Origin: Physcomitrium patens
Taxonomy: Eukaryota > Streptophyta > Bryopsida > Funariales > Funariaceae
Direction of reading: 5' to 3'
NCBI RefSeq assembly: GCF_000002425.4
Contig: NC_037265.1
Location: 6,156,036 to 6,220,035, forward strand
DNA length: 64,000 nt
The notes under the pieces were generated by a model. The model had not been told where the DNA came from. It did no database searches and worked only from the letters and a program-made list of their open reading frames with translations. The stretch's first letter is position 1, and each line of letters starts with the position of its first letter. Positions 11,560-24,331 of this stretch are shown in pieces. A program made the translations under genes and the position numbers.

Positions 11560-14050
11560 TACTCCAACTTATACATTTTGACTATATAGGATCTATAAAA
11601 ATACCATCCTTGGAAGATTCTAAATATTTTTTAGTATTTATTGATGATTATTCTCATAAAAATATGGTATATTTTCTATAAGGTAAAGATGATATTTTTT
11701 AAAAGTTTATAGAATTCAAAATATAAGTAGAAAAAAAAATAGAGAAAGAAATAATAAGCTAAAGAATATAAAAAGAAAGAAAATACTTGATTTAAGAATT
11801 CAATAGATTCTTAAGCCTCCATAGAATAAGTTGACAACTTATAATGGTATGGACTTTACAATATAATAGAATCAATAAAAGACATGATCAAATAATAGTG
11901 GAAAAGACATGCTTGATGTCAATTGTATATTGGCAACTAACCTACTTGTAAAGTGGAGCTATTCATTGTATAAACAAACTAATTAATCTTAGTCTCACTA
12001 GATCTAATCAAAGTAATATTCCAAAATAATTATATAATAAGACTAAATTATATGTAGAACACTTATAAATCTTTGGATTAGTTGCTTACTTATATATACT
12101 AAAAATAGTAGATCAAAGTTAGAAAGCAAAATAATCAAATGCATATTTTAGAGATATAATGATCAAATAAAAACCTATAGAGTATATAATCCCATACATT
12201 ATAAGATTTTCATTAGCCAAGATATAATGTTTGATAAAACTTAAATATATTTTGATCATGTGAAAACTAATTCTATCTTGAAATATAAAGCATAATTATT
12301 TTTAGATATTGATCCACTACCAAAAGCCATATGTGATATAACAAATCAACAAATGATGATTAAACCTCTATTATTGAACATATTGTTCATGAGAAAGAAG
12401 AGAGTAGAAACCTTTTGTCAACACCAACAAGCAATTCAATCCAGTCTACTTTGAAGAATATACTTAAGTATATTCTTAAGTATATTCTTCAAATTTAAAG
12501 ATAGCTATAAGTTTACAATAAAAATTGATTTTGAATCTAAGAATTAAAAAGAAGCAATTCATAATATTGGATGACAAGAAGTAATAAAAAAAAAAAGTAG
12601 AATTGATAAAAAAAAATATTATTTGAATTTTGGTTGATTTATCCCAAGATAAGACTTCAATATTGGCAAAATAGATCTTCAAAACAAAGTTGGGATCTAG
12701 TAGTAAAGTTGAGAAATTAAAGGCTAGAATTATAGCTTTTAGATATGATATATTTTTTCAAAATCTTTGTATATGTAATCAAATGGTGAATAATTAGAGG
12801 CATCATTGCATTTGTAGCTAGAAAAAATTAAAAACTACAACACACATATATAAAGATAATATTTCTCAAGTGCAAAGTAGAAAAAATTTATAAAATAATG
12901 TTCCAAAGATTTGAAGAAAGATATTCAAGATAAGGCCTACAAGATAGAATGAATCCTACATAGATTGTATCAAGCCTATAGAGCATGGTATGATCAAATT
13001 GACACTTATTTATAAGACCATAATCTCCAAAAAAATAATAAAGATCTAAAAAAATATTTTAAAATTTAAAATAAAAAACTATACTATAATATTACTATAT
13101 TTAGATAATATTATTATCATAGAAGATGATACATCCTACATTCAAAAATTCAAGGACTAATTATTAAGTACCTTTGAGATAACAAATTTCAAGGATGTAA
13201 AACTTTGTTTGGAGATTGAATTGAAGTATATCACTAAAGAAATACACTTTCACCAAAGATGATATATTTAAACCTTATTAGACAAGTTTTGGTTGATCTA
13301 CTATAAACCCTCTTTAATACAAATGAATCAAATATCTAAAGGAATTAAAATACTTATAATTAATCACAAGCTATATCAAAGTCTTGTTGAAGGGTACTAT
13401 ATGCAACTATTAAACTTTGAAATATTCAATTTATAATGGATAGAATATCAAGGTACATAAATAACCTTCAATTTATTCACTTGATTATAACAAAGAAGAT
13501 ATTATGATACTTCAAAGGTACTATAGACTATGAGATATTCTACTCTTTGAGTGACAAGAAAAGGCTTTGTACTTTTGCTGATGTAGATTGAGTAAAAAAA
13601 GTTATCTTTTATAAATCTATATTAAATGTACTTTATAAACTAAGATCAATACTAATAGCATAGTCAAGTAAGTTCTAATTAACAATTGTACTTTTTTTGA
13701 AAAAAGCCAAGTATTGCATCCTATGAGAAGACGCTTACAAGATTACTTACTTTTGTAGACAACTCAAAGAACTCCATCTAGATGATAAGAATTCCATACT
13801 ATTATTATGTGACAATATAAGAAATATCAAATTAGTTTGTAATCCAATCATGCACCAACAAACAAAGCATATAGAATTGTACTACTACTACATCAAAAAT
13901 AAGTATTAAGTTGGACAATTGAGATAAGATACACTTCTATATATTTGCAATAAGCTAACATTTTAACAAAAGCTTTAGGTCTAGTTGAATTTATTGAAAA
14001 TAGATAATCAGATAGATTAAAAATAGTATCAATATAGATATATTAAAAAA
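11560..14050 (+). pseudogene. Copia integrase, reverse transcriptase and RNase H remnants
   Basis: The integrase core is readable near 11590-11730 (SLEDSKYF then FIDDYSHK, matching the family's FxDDxSR block). The linker is readable near 12110-12240 (KCIF then YNPIHYKIFIS). The reverse transcriptase remnant near 12960-13010 carries an RAWYDQIDTYL-type block, and RNase H motifs follow to about 14.0 kb. The frame is broken by many stops, and no functional pol protein can be made. Confidence 0.75.
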
Positions 14051-14400
14051 TAAAATTCAATCCTAGTTAGCCTTACTTATCTTCTAAATTAAAGATATTC
14101 CTCTCTTTGTTTCCTAATCCTAAACTTCTTGAATTTTGCTCCTTTGTAATCTTAAACCTACTTCTTATATTTTAACCAAGACGTATAAATTTTTACTATG
14201 TATCATCAATACAAAGTAAAAAACTTAAAGAGCTTATATCTATTGAAACCTTATCTTTTACAATAATTCAATTGATTGTACCACTAAGGAGAAAATACCC
14301 TCAGTTGAAGAATGATCAAGACCACTTTTATTTTTCCTCTATAATATAGATAACATCAATTAAGATAAGATCAGGTTGAAGAATGCAAGTTGAAGAAAAG

Positions 14401-14703
14401 TGTTGGCGATATCCAACATATACTCTTCTTATCACAATAATATTTCTTTTTTGTGCCACCTATGCCTCTCATGTTGCAGCCACATCACTTTCCACTTGTG
14501 CCATGTTGTGTGTTGAGAAGGTGTCAGTTTGTACTTTATCCATCCACTCACTCCACATTGACAACAGTGGAGACCTCTCCTCTATTGAATGTAGAATTAA
14601 ATAAATTGTTTTTATTAGTTATTGTGGTCAAGTTAATCCAATGTATAAAATATCACCTTATCTAATGAAAAATCTCAAATTACTTAAGTGTATTCTTGTA
14701 ACA
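14401..14703 (+). repeat. 3' LTR of the Copia element
   Basis: It starts TGTTGGCGATATCCAACA just after a purine-rich tract and ends TTGTAACA before the target duplication TCTTC (14704-14708). It is the partner of the LTR at 6072-6388. Short open frames inside it are not genes. Confidence 0.85.
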
Positions 14704-14708
14704 TCTTC

Positions 14709-17300
14709 ACTAGCTGATATTTATTATTGCTTGCTTATTCCCCTGAGTGTCAAGTTTGAACATCTTGAAGCAACTAAGATTGAAGAAAGGATCTTGGATG
14801 GAATGCAGTCCCTCATTTGGCAGAGTAGAGGTTCAATTTCTTTCTTATAAAATTTACATCAACTAGTTTTCCAGTAATGAATCTTACAATCGGTTTCTAC
14901 TTAGTGGCACCAACCATTTCTGAACTGTTTGGTAACTGTTGTCTGGGGTGCCTTCTTCACTACTTTGTTTTGAATCACACGGTCAAATTCAGGTCTAGCT
15001 CTGTCAACGTGTCTTCACGATTTTTTGGAGAGGTGAATATAATACAGAGTGTTCCAAACAGTTCAAGTGCCTGCAGTTACTTCAAAGCTAGATGCTACTA
15101 AGATGCAAAGTAATATGTGGACTTCTTCTTCTTCTTCGTGTTTTTTTTTGCTTGTTTTGTTTTTCCAGATTCCACATTCGAATCTTCCCCATGCAACAAT
15201 GGTATCCAAATCCCCTAAAGTGCAAAATGATCAGGATTTCCGTGCATGAGAAGGCAACTAGTCCTGCGTGGAGAACTTTATGAAACAGTGGCGCATTGGA
15301 GGGTTGCGGAAAAGTTTTGATTATTTTTTCTGCTCCAAATCCGTTCCTGCCGAAGAATTCCTCCATTTCATGGTAGATTCTTCAAACTTGAGCTGTTGTA
15401 AGCTACAGTTTTTTTAATATTTGCTAATTTGTTATATCAAACATATATATATAGGATTTTAAATACATATTCTTGTGGGAGAGTAAATAAATAAAGATAG
15501 GTGTTATATCAATTCTTTGCGATCTGTTTGGTTTCCAAAAACATAAGCTTATATTTTTTCATGTGTTTCGCCTATTAAAATATCTATAAATATAGTATCA
15601 TTGATGAAATAAATCTTGTTTTAATTAACATTCAAGTACTAAATTATACATTTGATTAATTAATTATGACTATGATAATGATTATTATTTTAACATTCAG
15701 CACTTTCATAAATTTAATTCATTTAAATACCTGCTACAAACAAAAGATGTAGCTTTTGATTATTATACATTTATTTTATTTATTTTTATTACTGAAGACA
15801 TAAAAAATTAAATAAATTTTATTAAATGTTGATTATAAATTATAATTCGACTTATTATTGCATCAAGTGTAATGTTTGCTACATAAGTTTTATTCTTTGT
15901 CATTTTTGAAATGGCCTGATTAGAATGTTTGCCCCTTTAATTTGCTATCATGTATAATGTGTGAGTATTTGATTTATGATGTATTTTTAAAAATTATTTA
16001 AATATTTATCCTCTTTTATAAATATTATTTATAATGAATATTTAAATATATATCCATTATAATATTGTAATACAATTGTTTGTTAAGAAATAATTTTAGT
16101 ATTAATTTTTAAATAAATAGGAACAGAACTCCATAAATACATGTACATTATTTTCAATTTTTTTTAAAATATAATTTCCAAAATAGTACCATGTTATATG
16201 CATAAGCATGTTTTTTAAGCTATGAAATTAGAAATATTATTTTTTAATTATATAGACTTAAATTGTTTTCAAGATAGTTTCTATTACTATCTTCTTTTAT
16301 ACAATATTAAATAAAATAAATAAATATATTAAATTAAAAAAACATTCATCTTAAAATTAATTTAATTACTTACTAAAATCCAAAATAAGTTTGAAGTATT
16401 TCAAATGCACATTTGTTGATATTAAACTGTGCCAAATCTGTTTGTTTTATGTCTTTTGAATCAAATTTTTTTATCAAAAAAGAAAATAATGAAAATAATT
16501 CATTATCATCATTTATTAATACTAAAATAAATTCCATGATACAAATTCTTATTTTAAATTATTCAAACCAATTTTTTTTGTTTTAATTATATATATACAA
16601 CAAAAAACAATAAGATAGAAGATTTATTTATTCAATTTTAGTCTTAAAATTTTAATTTAATATACACTTGAAGATCAAAAATAATTTTAAAACATTCGGT
16701 TTTTAATCCTATTGTAGTTTATTTTTTTGAATTTCTATGTCAAAGTAATAAATCTGTATCTATGAAAAATATGTCTCCAGATATATGACTTATTAGCAAA
16801 AGTTAATGGTTATGCTATTAGTTTAGACTGTAAATGTACAACTATTTTAATTCATTTTTATGTATTTTTTTAATATTCATAATACAAATACTACATACAT
16901 CAATGAACTAAAAACCAATTCATGTTTTTAACTGTTTGCTCATATGATCTTTACAACCCCTAAAATCTTTCATCACTACACCATTGTTGCCAAACCAAAT
17001 CTTCATTAAACAAACTTTTTGTGAAGAAAGTTCAATTAAATATCAATGTTTGAATTCTTTAATTTATTTTTTCAAACAGATATTATATTGATAATGATGA
17101 TGATGATGCCTAATTAAAAGACTTGACAACACATGTGAGAAAAAAAACTGGTATAAAGAAAAGTTAGTAAATAAAGAGTAGTTGAATTCCTAATGCTTGT
17201 GTATACAAATAACTGATAATCAAAAGACAACTACAGACTTAATAGAACATGTTTGATGGAATCTTTACCGAAATGAAACAAAACAAAAAACAAATCAAAA
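14709..17300. other. Intergenic DNA between the Copia element and the NHL gene
   Basis: 14709-15400 has the composition of the gene flanks and is probably the original sequence displaced by the Copia insertion. It continues 6066 once the element and one TCTTC are removed. 15400-17300 is extremely AT-rich, with simple A/T runs and no recognised coding or mobile-element sequence. Small open frames around 14877-15366 look random. Confidence 0.5.
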
Positions 17301-17545
17301 CAAATAACATAGGTTCTTGAGTGCTTTGATAAATATCTATCCGTTATGTACAAAACCTGAAATTTGCCTCATTGCAATGCATTTGATTGTCCGGGTTTAC
17401 TAAAATAAAAGTCCCCAATTTGGACGAGTGGCTTACCGACAGCCTTTGCTCCAGACAGTGTGAGGCTAGACTACCGACACCTTCAACTCAACTCTGTAGT
17501 GGAGCTCCGGTTGTGTACAAGCAAGTGAATAAACGATGAGCTCAA

Positions 17546-19433
17546 CTACTGTGTTTTAGCTGAAGGTGTGGTCAGGCAAACCAAGCACTGCTGCATCATG
17601 CTGTCTAATCTCTCTTCACGGGTCACAACATGAACTTCGGGTGTGAACTCGGTGGTAGTCTCACTCTCACCTTCAGAATCCGAGTTTTGGTCGTGCTGAC
17701 TCGGTGCTTTCCTTGAAATGTTATCTGTAAAATCAATGAGATTTTCAGAGTGGGAATCATCTTGAGGGTGATTTGCAAATTCTTCACGATGAAAAATCTC
17801 TGCCGAATTGCGAAGAACAGGCTCGTCATCTGCAGGGATCAGGAAGGGGGTTTGGCCTTCAATGTCGTGAGATTCAATGGGCGTGATGGCCGGCTGAGTC
17901 CTTGATCGCTGAGTATCTGACTGCACGTAAAAAGCACAAACAAGTTTGTTAACAGAATGCAAACTCAGGCTCATGCACAAAGTAAACTACTGTTTAAGAG
18001 TTTACCCATGGGAGCTTAGATTGCAGTTTCTTCAACCACCCAGTGCTGGCCCCCAGAATTATCCCAGAGTAAAGTAATATCCCAACCGCCACCAAGAGGG
18101 TCTTGCCATTTGTAAAGCCTGCAGAAAGATTGACTTGTAATTGAATAAATTGAATCCACTGTTCCCAAATACTAAGCGTTGAGTCGAATTAGCCACATCT
18201 ACTTTTAATTGCGAGGTGTTGTAGTTACAACCTATGATAGGTTGTTCATCACTGCCACCAAAATATGGCTGAGTTGAGAATCAATTTTACTTTACCTCCA
18301 GGAACATCTGAAGGGGAGTCATGACACCGTCCAACCAAGTGCGGCAACTTCATCGCCCGAACCATGCGGTTTCCTCGATCGACGATTAACAAGGTACAAT
18401 TTTTGCGCAAATAGGTCACGCCGAAATCATTTGAAAAGGTCACTACACGGCCCTCACCATCGTTGTGACCGGTTCGGTTCATGCCCCCTGCAATTGTTGT
18501 TACGAAGCCTGAAAGTGCACAACATCAAAACTACATTAGGATATCAAGAACCTCGAAACAACATCCACGATAAATTGAATAATATGTGGCGTCGAATACA
18601 ATTGATTTGGTATAAGTGATTAAAAGCGATTCATCAAACGAAGTGGTGATTATAGAGTACTGTGTTTGCCTTGCGTGGTGATCATGCGAATAGCTGTATT
18701 TCTAACATCAGCAACATAAATGTTTCCATCGCTATCAAGTGTAAGCATCTTGGGATGGTTAAAGAGAGCGTCGCCCCCACGGCCATCTTGATAACCCGCC
18801 TTGCCTTCTAAAGAGCCAGCAATGTGCTCTACAACGGAGTCTGGACATTCGCCACACATAGTTAGCACGCATGATAATGACTTATCTCCCGACAACCCAC
18901 AAGTCAATACGGCTACTCAAGAAATTAGCAGCGTCTTTTTGGGATCCGATCATCAATTTACCTTGAGACAACGGCAACTGCACCCTGAGTACCTTGCTCT
19001 TCGTAGAGTCCAGCACGATTGCCCACGCGGGGGCTCTGTCTGTCGCTTCATCAATGCAATAAAATGAAAGTCCGCGAAGATTTCCATTAAGCACTGTTGT
19101 TACATCATATCCAATTGAATCCACCTCCAAAGCGTTTATCATGGCTGCTGCATCTGCACTACCACCAAATAGTTCAATTAGGTGTGTCGCGAGCTCAGCA
19201 CCACATCCTAAGGCTGCTTACAACTGCTTGTCTCGCCTCTTCATGAAACGACAACATCCACAAATGACTACGCACTCCACAGCCTAATCTTTCCAACACA
19301 TTCTGCAGAAACACCTAAAACAAGTCGGAGTCTGAATTGGCAAACCTGGCTGCACCGACAGTGCCAAAGAAACAACAGAGGAGGTTGCGAGCAACAGCAA
19401 CCTCAAAATTGTAGGAAACAGAAAGATGGCCAT
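17546..19433 (-). CDS. NHL-repeat protein with signal peptide and one membrane anchor
   Basis: Six exons on the minus strand join in frame to 404 codons: 19433-19346, 19207-18962, 18840-18661, 18508-18296, 18118-18006 and 17920-17546. Residues 1-25 are a hydrophobic signal peptide (MAIFLFPTILRLLLLATSSV). NHL (beta-propeller blade) sequence follows at about 110-240. One blade is clear: AGYQDGRGGDALFNHPKML, then DGNIYVADVRNTAIRMI. A second starts VTTIAGG, then LLIVDRGNRMVR. Residues about 249-266 form one transmembrane helix (LLVAVGILLYSGIILGA). The last 120 residues are polar, acidic and probably disordered. Plants have a small family with this order (signal peptide, NHL blades, single helix, soluble tail) whose function is poorly defined; I do not assign one. 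The exon 3 end has two options that keep phase: the GT donor used here, or a GC donor ending exon 3 at 18670. Confidence 0.88.
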
Positions 19434-20038
19434 GGTTGTCAAGGAAGAAGCATAGAATGGAAGGAAGGAAGGCACTGAAACTGGGGAAACGGCTTAGGCA
19501 ATGCGTGTGGGATGATGATTTCTCGATCGGGAGAGGGGAAGGGGATTCTACTACTACACACACCGTGAGGGTATGGTGCAGGCAAAAGAGGCCATGATAG
19601 TGTAGTAGTGTAGTGAAATGTCTCTCTGTCTGTCTGTATGAGTTTGAGTCTGTGTGAATGGCAGAGGTGGGGAGCCAACAACAGTACAGCAGCAGCAGGG
19701 CAAAGGAGGAGGAGGGGGGGGGTATGGGCTGCTAGAGTTGAGTGGGAACGGGAATGGCCATGAGGGAGGGAGGGGGAGTAATCTGTGTGTGTGTGTGTGT
19801 GGGAATGAATGAATAGAATAGAATAGAGTAGAAGAATGATGATAAAGCCATAGATAGTCCTTCTTGGTGGTGCTGGTGCTGCAGCATGAGAGAATGAACA
19901 TCAATCATCATCATCATCATCATGCACAAGCATACACAGCCACCTGGGCCTGGCCTGGGATGTAGTACTTAGAAGGCGTGATGAGCACTCCAAGCATATC
20001 CCCACACACCCCCCCTCTTCCTCCTTGCTTGCCTGCCT
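19434..20038 (-). promoter_or_regulatory. Simple-sequence-rich 5' leader/promoter of the NHL gene
   Basis: Upstream of the minus-strand start codon the sequence stays GC-rich for about 600 bp and is packed with microsatellites: a (GT)n run at about 19784-19801, GAATA repeats at about 19809-19829, an ATC/CAT run at about 19899-19923, and purine-rich (GGA/GGGAG) stretches. On the minus strand these are pyrimidine tracts of the kind seen in plant leaders. Composition drops sharply to AT-rich DNA at about 20040. Small frames in this stretch encode only low-complexity peptides. Confidence 0.5.
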
Positions 20039-20050
20039 ATAAATATTATT
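20038..20050 (-). promoter_or_regulatory. Candidate TATA element for the NHL gene
   Basis: On the minus strand the sequence reads AATATTTATAGGC just before the GC-rich leader begins. Its position at the composition boundary suits a core promoter, with a start of transcription near 20010. This is positional inference; the surrounding DNA is AT-rich, so chance matches are common. Confidence 0.25.
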
Positions 20051-21229
20051 AATATTTATATAATCAATTAAGAATTTTTTATTTATCATATCCAATGCAT
20101 GTATGTATATATGTAATGTACATTTGCTAATTCTTTAGATATCTTCAATGAAAGGTCTGTTTGTTTTTTTGTTTTTAATTTTATCTTCAAAGTACTTTAA
20201 AGGCTATCTCAAGCACTAAGTTCCCATTGTGCTTACATATGCTCATAACAAGCAATTGGTTGAACATATTTAGCATGACAAAGTGTAAGTTAGAGGGTTG
20301 AGTTGAGTAACATTCTATACACTCAAAACAATGTGTTTTTAATTAGTTTAGACCAAAATAATAAAACATCATGTACTTCCTCAATTGGTTGATTCACTTT
20401 GCTTCTAGTTAGTCACATACTACTAGAGCATTTGCCGTTCTTTATGAATGTATTACTTATTGTATTTTGAAGCAAAAGAGAAGAAGTTTAATGGAAGGAC
20501 TTGCATCTTTACCTCAACAATTTGTCCACCTCTAAGTTCTTTTCTGGTATCTTGTCACCACATAGTACTGAAAGTTCTATTGAACTAACTTACGCAATAC
20601 CACTATGAATAGCATAGCAACATACTTAACAAAAGCATAGAGCCTCAAGCTAAATATTCATAAAAAAAAATGCTAAAGAATAAATATAATAGATTATATT
20701 AACATGAATGAGAAGAATAGGGCGTGAATAGTATTTTCAACACCTCTTCTTGGTCAAAGCTTGGTCGTCTTGTGTGTCTTCAAAAATCCATAGACATGTT
20801 GCAATAGCTAAGAGAAGAGACTCTTTGTTACATATTACTTTTAGTTCTTTGGACTTTTTTGGTATTCTTCAAAAATGTCTTTAATTGATTGTTATGTAGA
20901 GTTGATGATCATTTAATCTCCAAACTTAGAGCAAACCAAGGTATTGAGGAAAAACAAGCTCCTTCAAAAATTGAATAAGCAATGTTAGAAATGCTAAAAG
21001 TTGGTGAGAGACAAGATGTCTATTGTAGTATTTGTGATCTTATGTTGGTTGACACTACGGTAGATGGATTCCATTTTATAAAGTTTTATATATCATAGCA
21101 TGGCTAGAATTTATCTTTTTTCGTGGAATTATAAACAAGAAATAATAGGATTTGGAGACATTGATTTCAAGGCTTTTATAACCAAGGAAGATGTAGAAAG
21201 ATTCTTTATAAGTAATTAGTACTCATCTA
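20051..21229. other. AT-rich intergenic DNA, possibly the 3' end of a minus-strand Copia remnant
   Basis: No gene is recognisable on either strand. Because a minus-strand Copia 3' end lies directly to the right (21230-21700), part of this stretch could be its 3' LTR, but I cannot define edges or a partner LTR. Confidence 0.3.
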
Positions 21230-21700
21230 GACTTTGTATACTAAGTTTTTTTTTCCAAGTTTGAACTTGGTATGTTCAAGTGCTTTAACTAGCATATTTG
21301 TAGGTTGTTTATGAGTATTTATATATATATCATGTTGATTTTAACTAAATCTATTTTTTATTAATAAAGTGCCATTGAGTTTCAAAAATATTTTGTCTTG
21401 TCATGAAACATAAGATTGTATGAAATTTTAATTTTGCTTTGGTTGTTATACAGTAAGATAGTTGGTCCTATAGTTAAGATCTAAAATTCTTTTGATAATC
21501 TTTGCAGCTATATTACTTCACATGTACAATTTTTAAGTGTATAATACTTGGATTTATATAATGATCTTATTATTGATGCTTGTTTATAGAAACTCCATAA
21601 TATGGGAGTAATTTTGAAAAAAAATAAATACAATGATACGGAGATGTAATAGTCAAGATCTTGTGTAATGTCACATAATGTGGCATCAAATGTCAAATTC
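21230..21700 (-). pseudogene. Ty1/Copia RNase H remnant (minus strand)
   Basis: Read on the minus strand with frame shifts, this gives the conserved order of the Copia pol C-terminus. A block like ITPILWSFYKQASII comes first, then YKSKYYTLKNCTCEVI, then a 'TNYL...NQS.IKISYN..FHDKTK' type block, then INTHKQPTNMLVKALEHTKF. The last corresponds to the family signature 'T.eQ.ADi.TKaL...F'. Several stops are present. It is a separate element from the Copia at 6-14.7 kb. Confidence 0.7.
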
Positions 21701-22779
21701 CATTGGATATATGTAATTTAGATCAATTTAGTGCATTTTTATCTATTTTTTTTTTATTAGTTGACTTTATTAGTATCAACTAGAATTTGAAGACTTAGGT
21801 AGAAAAATCTCTTCAACTTAACATTCTTATCAAATTAAGTCTTTTAAGTGATTTTAAAGAAAAAATACTTATGTTGTGAGGATTTGCTTGGCTATGGTAA
21901 TTTAACCATTTAGTAAAATTTTAGGATTTTTTTACTTATATTTTCACATTTAGATTTTTCACAATTTTTTTTATTCTTCACAATCCTATTCTTAATAATC
22001 TTATCCTTAATTACTCTTTTGTGTATATCTCTTAAATAAAATTTTATAATTACTTGAAATTTGGTAAATAGATTTTTGACTTAAAAGAACAAATATGCTT
22101 CAAGTTTTATAACTATTACTCTTGTAAAAATCAAGTTATGAACCTTCAAAATTATTGCCCTTAACTTGTAATTTTATTGGACCTCCTTTGTTTTAATACT
22201 TTTTTTCTTCTTAATTTGGTGAATTTTTTGTCCTAAAACTTTGCAAAAAATAGATACACTTATCTTAAATAATTTTATAGAATATTTTTTAAATCAAAGA
22301 TCTCAAACAATTACAATAGATTTTTTCTTAAGATAAAAAATCTACTTTCTTTATTCATCAAATCCAAAGATACTATAACAATAAAAAAATCCTTCACTTT
22401 GTGTTACTTCTCTTTCTCTTAAGTTACCTTTATCTCTCAAAATATCACTAAGATGTCTCTAAGATGAAAATCCACCACATATAATCTATCTTATTTTTAT
22501 CTTTAACCTCAAAAATATTACCGAGAGGACTCTAAGATGAGAATCTACCACTTGTAGTCTACCCTATTCTTATCTTCATCTTCAAAGATATCACCAAAAG
22601 AACTCTAAGATAAGAATATACTACATATGGTCTCCCTTATTCTTATCTTTATCTTCTAATTATCTTAATTATTAATCTTATGATTAGACTTTTATTAACA
22701 AAAAAATAAGTATATGAACTTAAACCAAAAACCACTAACATTGATCTATTTGTATATTTCAGATAGGTTCAATATATAT
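21701..22779. other. AT-rich repeat debris
   Basis: No gene is recognised. Upstream parts of the minus-strand Copia remnant may continue here but are too decayed to call. It contains the three-unit tandem repeat listed separately. Confidence 0.35.
22434..22658. repeat. Tandem repeat, three units of about 73 bp
   Basis: Three adjacent diverged copies share the order CTCAAA-ATAT-ACC/ACT, CTCTAAGATGA, AATC-ACCAC, TA-TCT-CC-TATTCTTATCTT. Units start near 22436, 22508 and 22581. No coding role is apparent. Confidence 0.7.
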
Positions 22780-24331
22780 GAATGTGTTATTGTATAGTAG
22801 CATAGCCATTCGATGAAAGTAGAAAAAAAATATTATAGAGAAGCTTAAATAAAAATATTTTAATAAATTATCTTAAAAATATAGGTAATAGATAAGAAGG
22901 TAGTAAAAATTAATAAATGCTAATGGTGCCTTCTTTTAGAAGAAACTTTTGCTTACTTTATAAGAGCATAAATGAGACAAAAAAAATAAATAAGATAAAT
23001 AATCAATATAGATATTTTTAAGAGAGAGTTAAAAATAGGTTTTAGAAAAAATTATCTCAAAATACTAAGAATTGATACCCAAAGAGGACAAGCTGTAAAT
23101 GAAGATTGAAATCAGACCCCAAGGCACAAAACTGTGCACCTACAACAACTTTGAGGCATTTTTTATTGATCAAATAGTAAGATTTGAAAATAGACTATGA
23201 GAGGATTTTTGAGAGTTGATTCTATGTGATTTGAAGGCATATTGAGGTTTTAAGGGCTTTTCAAAGTAAAAGATATATTCAATGGGTTTGGATTTTGAGA
23301 AATCAAATTAAATTCATAAATTTGAAGATTTTATGAGTGTTATAGTATATTTATAAGTTAAATTTTGATAGTTTGTCATTATATTTATCTTAATTTTTTT
23401 TAAAAAAAATCATGTTAATTTAACAATAAATTTAACAGTTATGAGAGTTTTTATAAGTGATGGTATCAAATAATTGAAATTTAGGATTAGTGAAGATTTT
23501 TGCAATCTTACAACATCTGTCGGTTTGATTGAAGTAAAAATTATTGATAATTAGTCGAATTTAGAATTCTACACAATAGCAATTTTTTCAAGAAATTAAA
23601 TAATTCAACAAGAAGAAATCGCTATTGAAATATTAATATTAAGATTTTTTTGAGGTTTTTTAGAATTCATTTTGGATTTGGTTAAAATTTAAAATTTTAT
23701 TAATATTTTATTAGTATTTTATTAGGATCTAGGATTTTATTAAAATTTGGTTAGAGTTTTATTAAGATTTGGTCTTAGATTTAATATTTGATTAGGATTG
23801 GTTTAGGATTTAATTAGGATTTAATTAAGATTAAATTACGATTTGATTAAAATTTGGTTTAAGATTTGATTAGGATTTAGAATTTATTTAGGATTTGATT
23901 AGAGTAGATTTTAAAATTTTATTAGGATTTCATTATGATATGGCTAGGATTAATTTAAGGTTTCATTAGGATTTGTTAAGAATTACATTAAGGTTTGATT
24001 AAGATTGGTTTAGATTTTTATAAGATTTTTTGATGGTTACATTAGAATTTTATTAGGATTAAATTAAGATTTCTATTTTTATGATTTTTTTTATGATTTT
24101 TTTATTTTATATATAATTTTAAGGTTAATTTATGATTTTTTTATATTTCTTTTGTGAGTTCTTTTAGAATCTTTTGAAATTTGATTAAAGATTGATTATC
24201 ATTGTTATAATTTAATTAAAATTTATTTAAGATTCTATTAGAATTATTAGAATCTTCTTTTCGTAATTTCTATTTTATTTTCTATAGCCAAATACCTAAT
24301 CCATTTTTAAGCAAATTTCATGAAATATGAT
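22780..24331 (+). repeat. Solo LTR (decayed, plus orientation) of the telomere-repeat-bearing family
   Basis: The left part (about 22795-22825, GATGAAAGTAG) and the TACCCAAAGAGGACAAG...GAAATCAGACC block match the reverse complement of the intact LTRs at 42136 and 46923. So does the right end (CTATAGCCAAATACCTAATCC...CAAATTTCATGAAATATGATA). The central 23.6-24.1 kb is a degenerate GGATTTGATTAGG-type array, the complement of the CCTAAATC-type arrays. Strongly diverged, hence old. Confidence 0.7.

Larger units (their letters stand above)
6072..14703 (+). mobile_element. Full-length decayed Ty1/Copia LTR retrotransposon with intact 5-bp target duplication
   Basis: Two related LTRs flank the element: 6072-6388 and 14401-14703. 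Both begin with the palindromic TGTTGG....CCAAC start. TCTTC occurs immediately before (6067-6071) and immediately after (14704-14708). A degenerate initiator-Met primer site (TGGTATTAATTC) follows the 5' LTR, and a purine tract (GTTGAAGAAAAG) precedes the 3' LTR. Inside, in Copia order, are Gag remnants (about 8.3-8.46 and 9.75-10.0 kb), an integrase core remnant (about 11.57-11.73 kb), reverse transcriptase (about 12.1-13.3 kb) and RNase H (to about 14.0 kb). All are riddled with stops. Three later insertions break it: a repeat at about 6495, an LTR at 8463-9751 and an LTR at about 11.0-11.5 kb. Confidence 0.88.

Noticed and set aside
19554-19904. Minus-strand frames upstream of the NHL gene encoding Ser/Pro/His-rich peptides
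   Set aside because: They consist of translated microsatellites (GT, GGA and ATC runs) and have no domain.
21508-21696. Independent small minus-strand gene
   Set aside because: Its peptide matches the Copia RNase H region (KQASII...CTCEVI) and is part of the element remnant.
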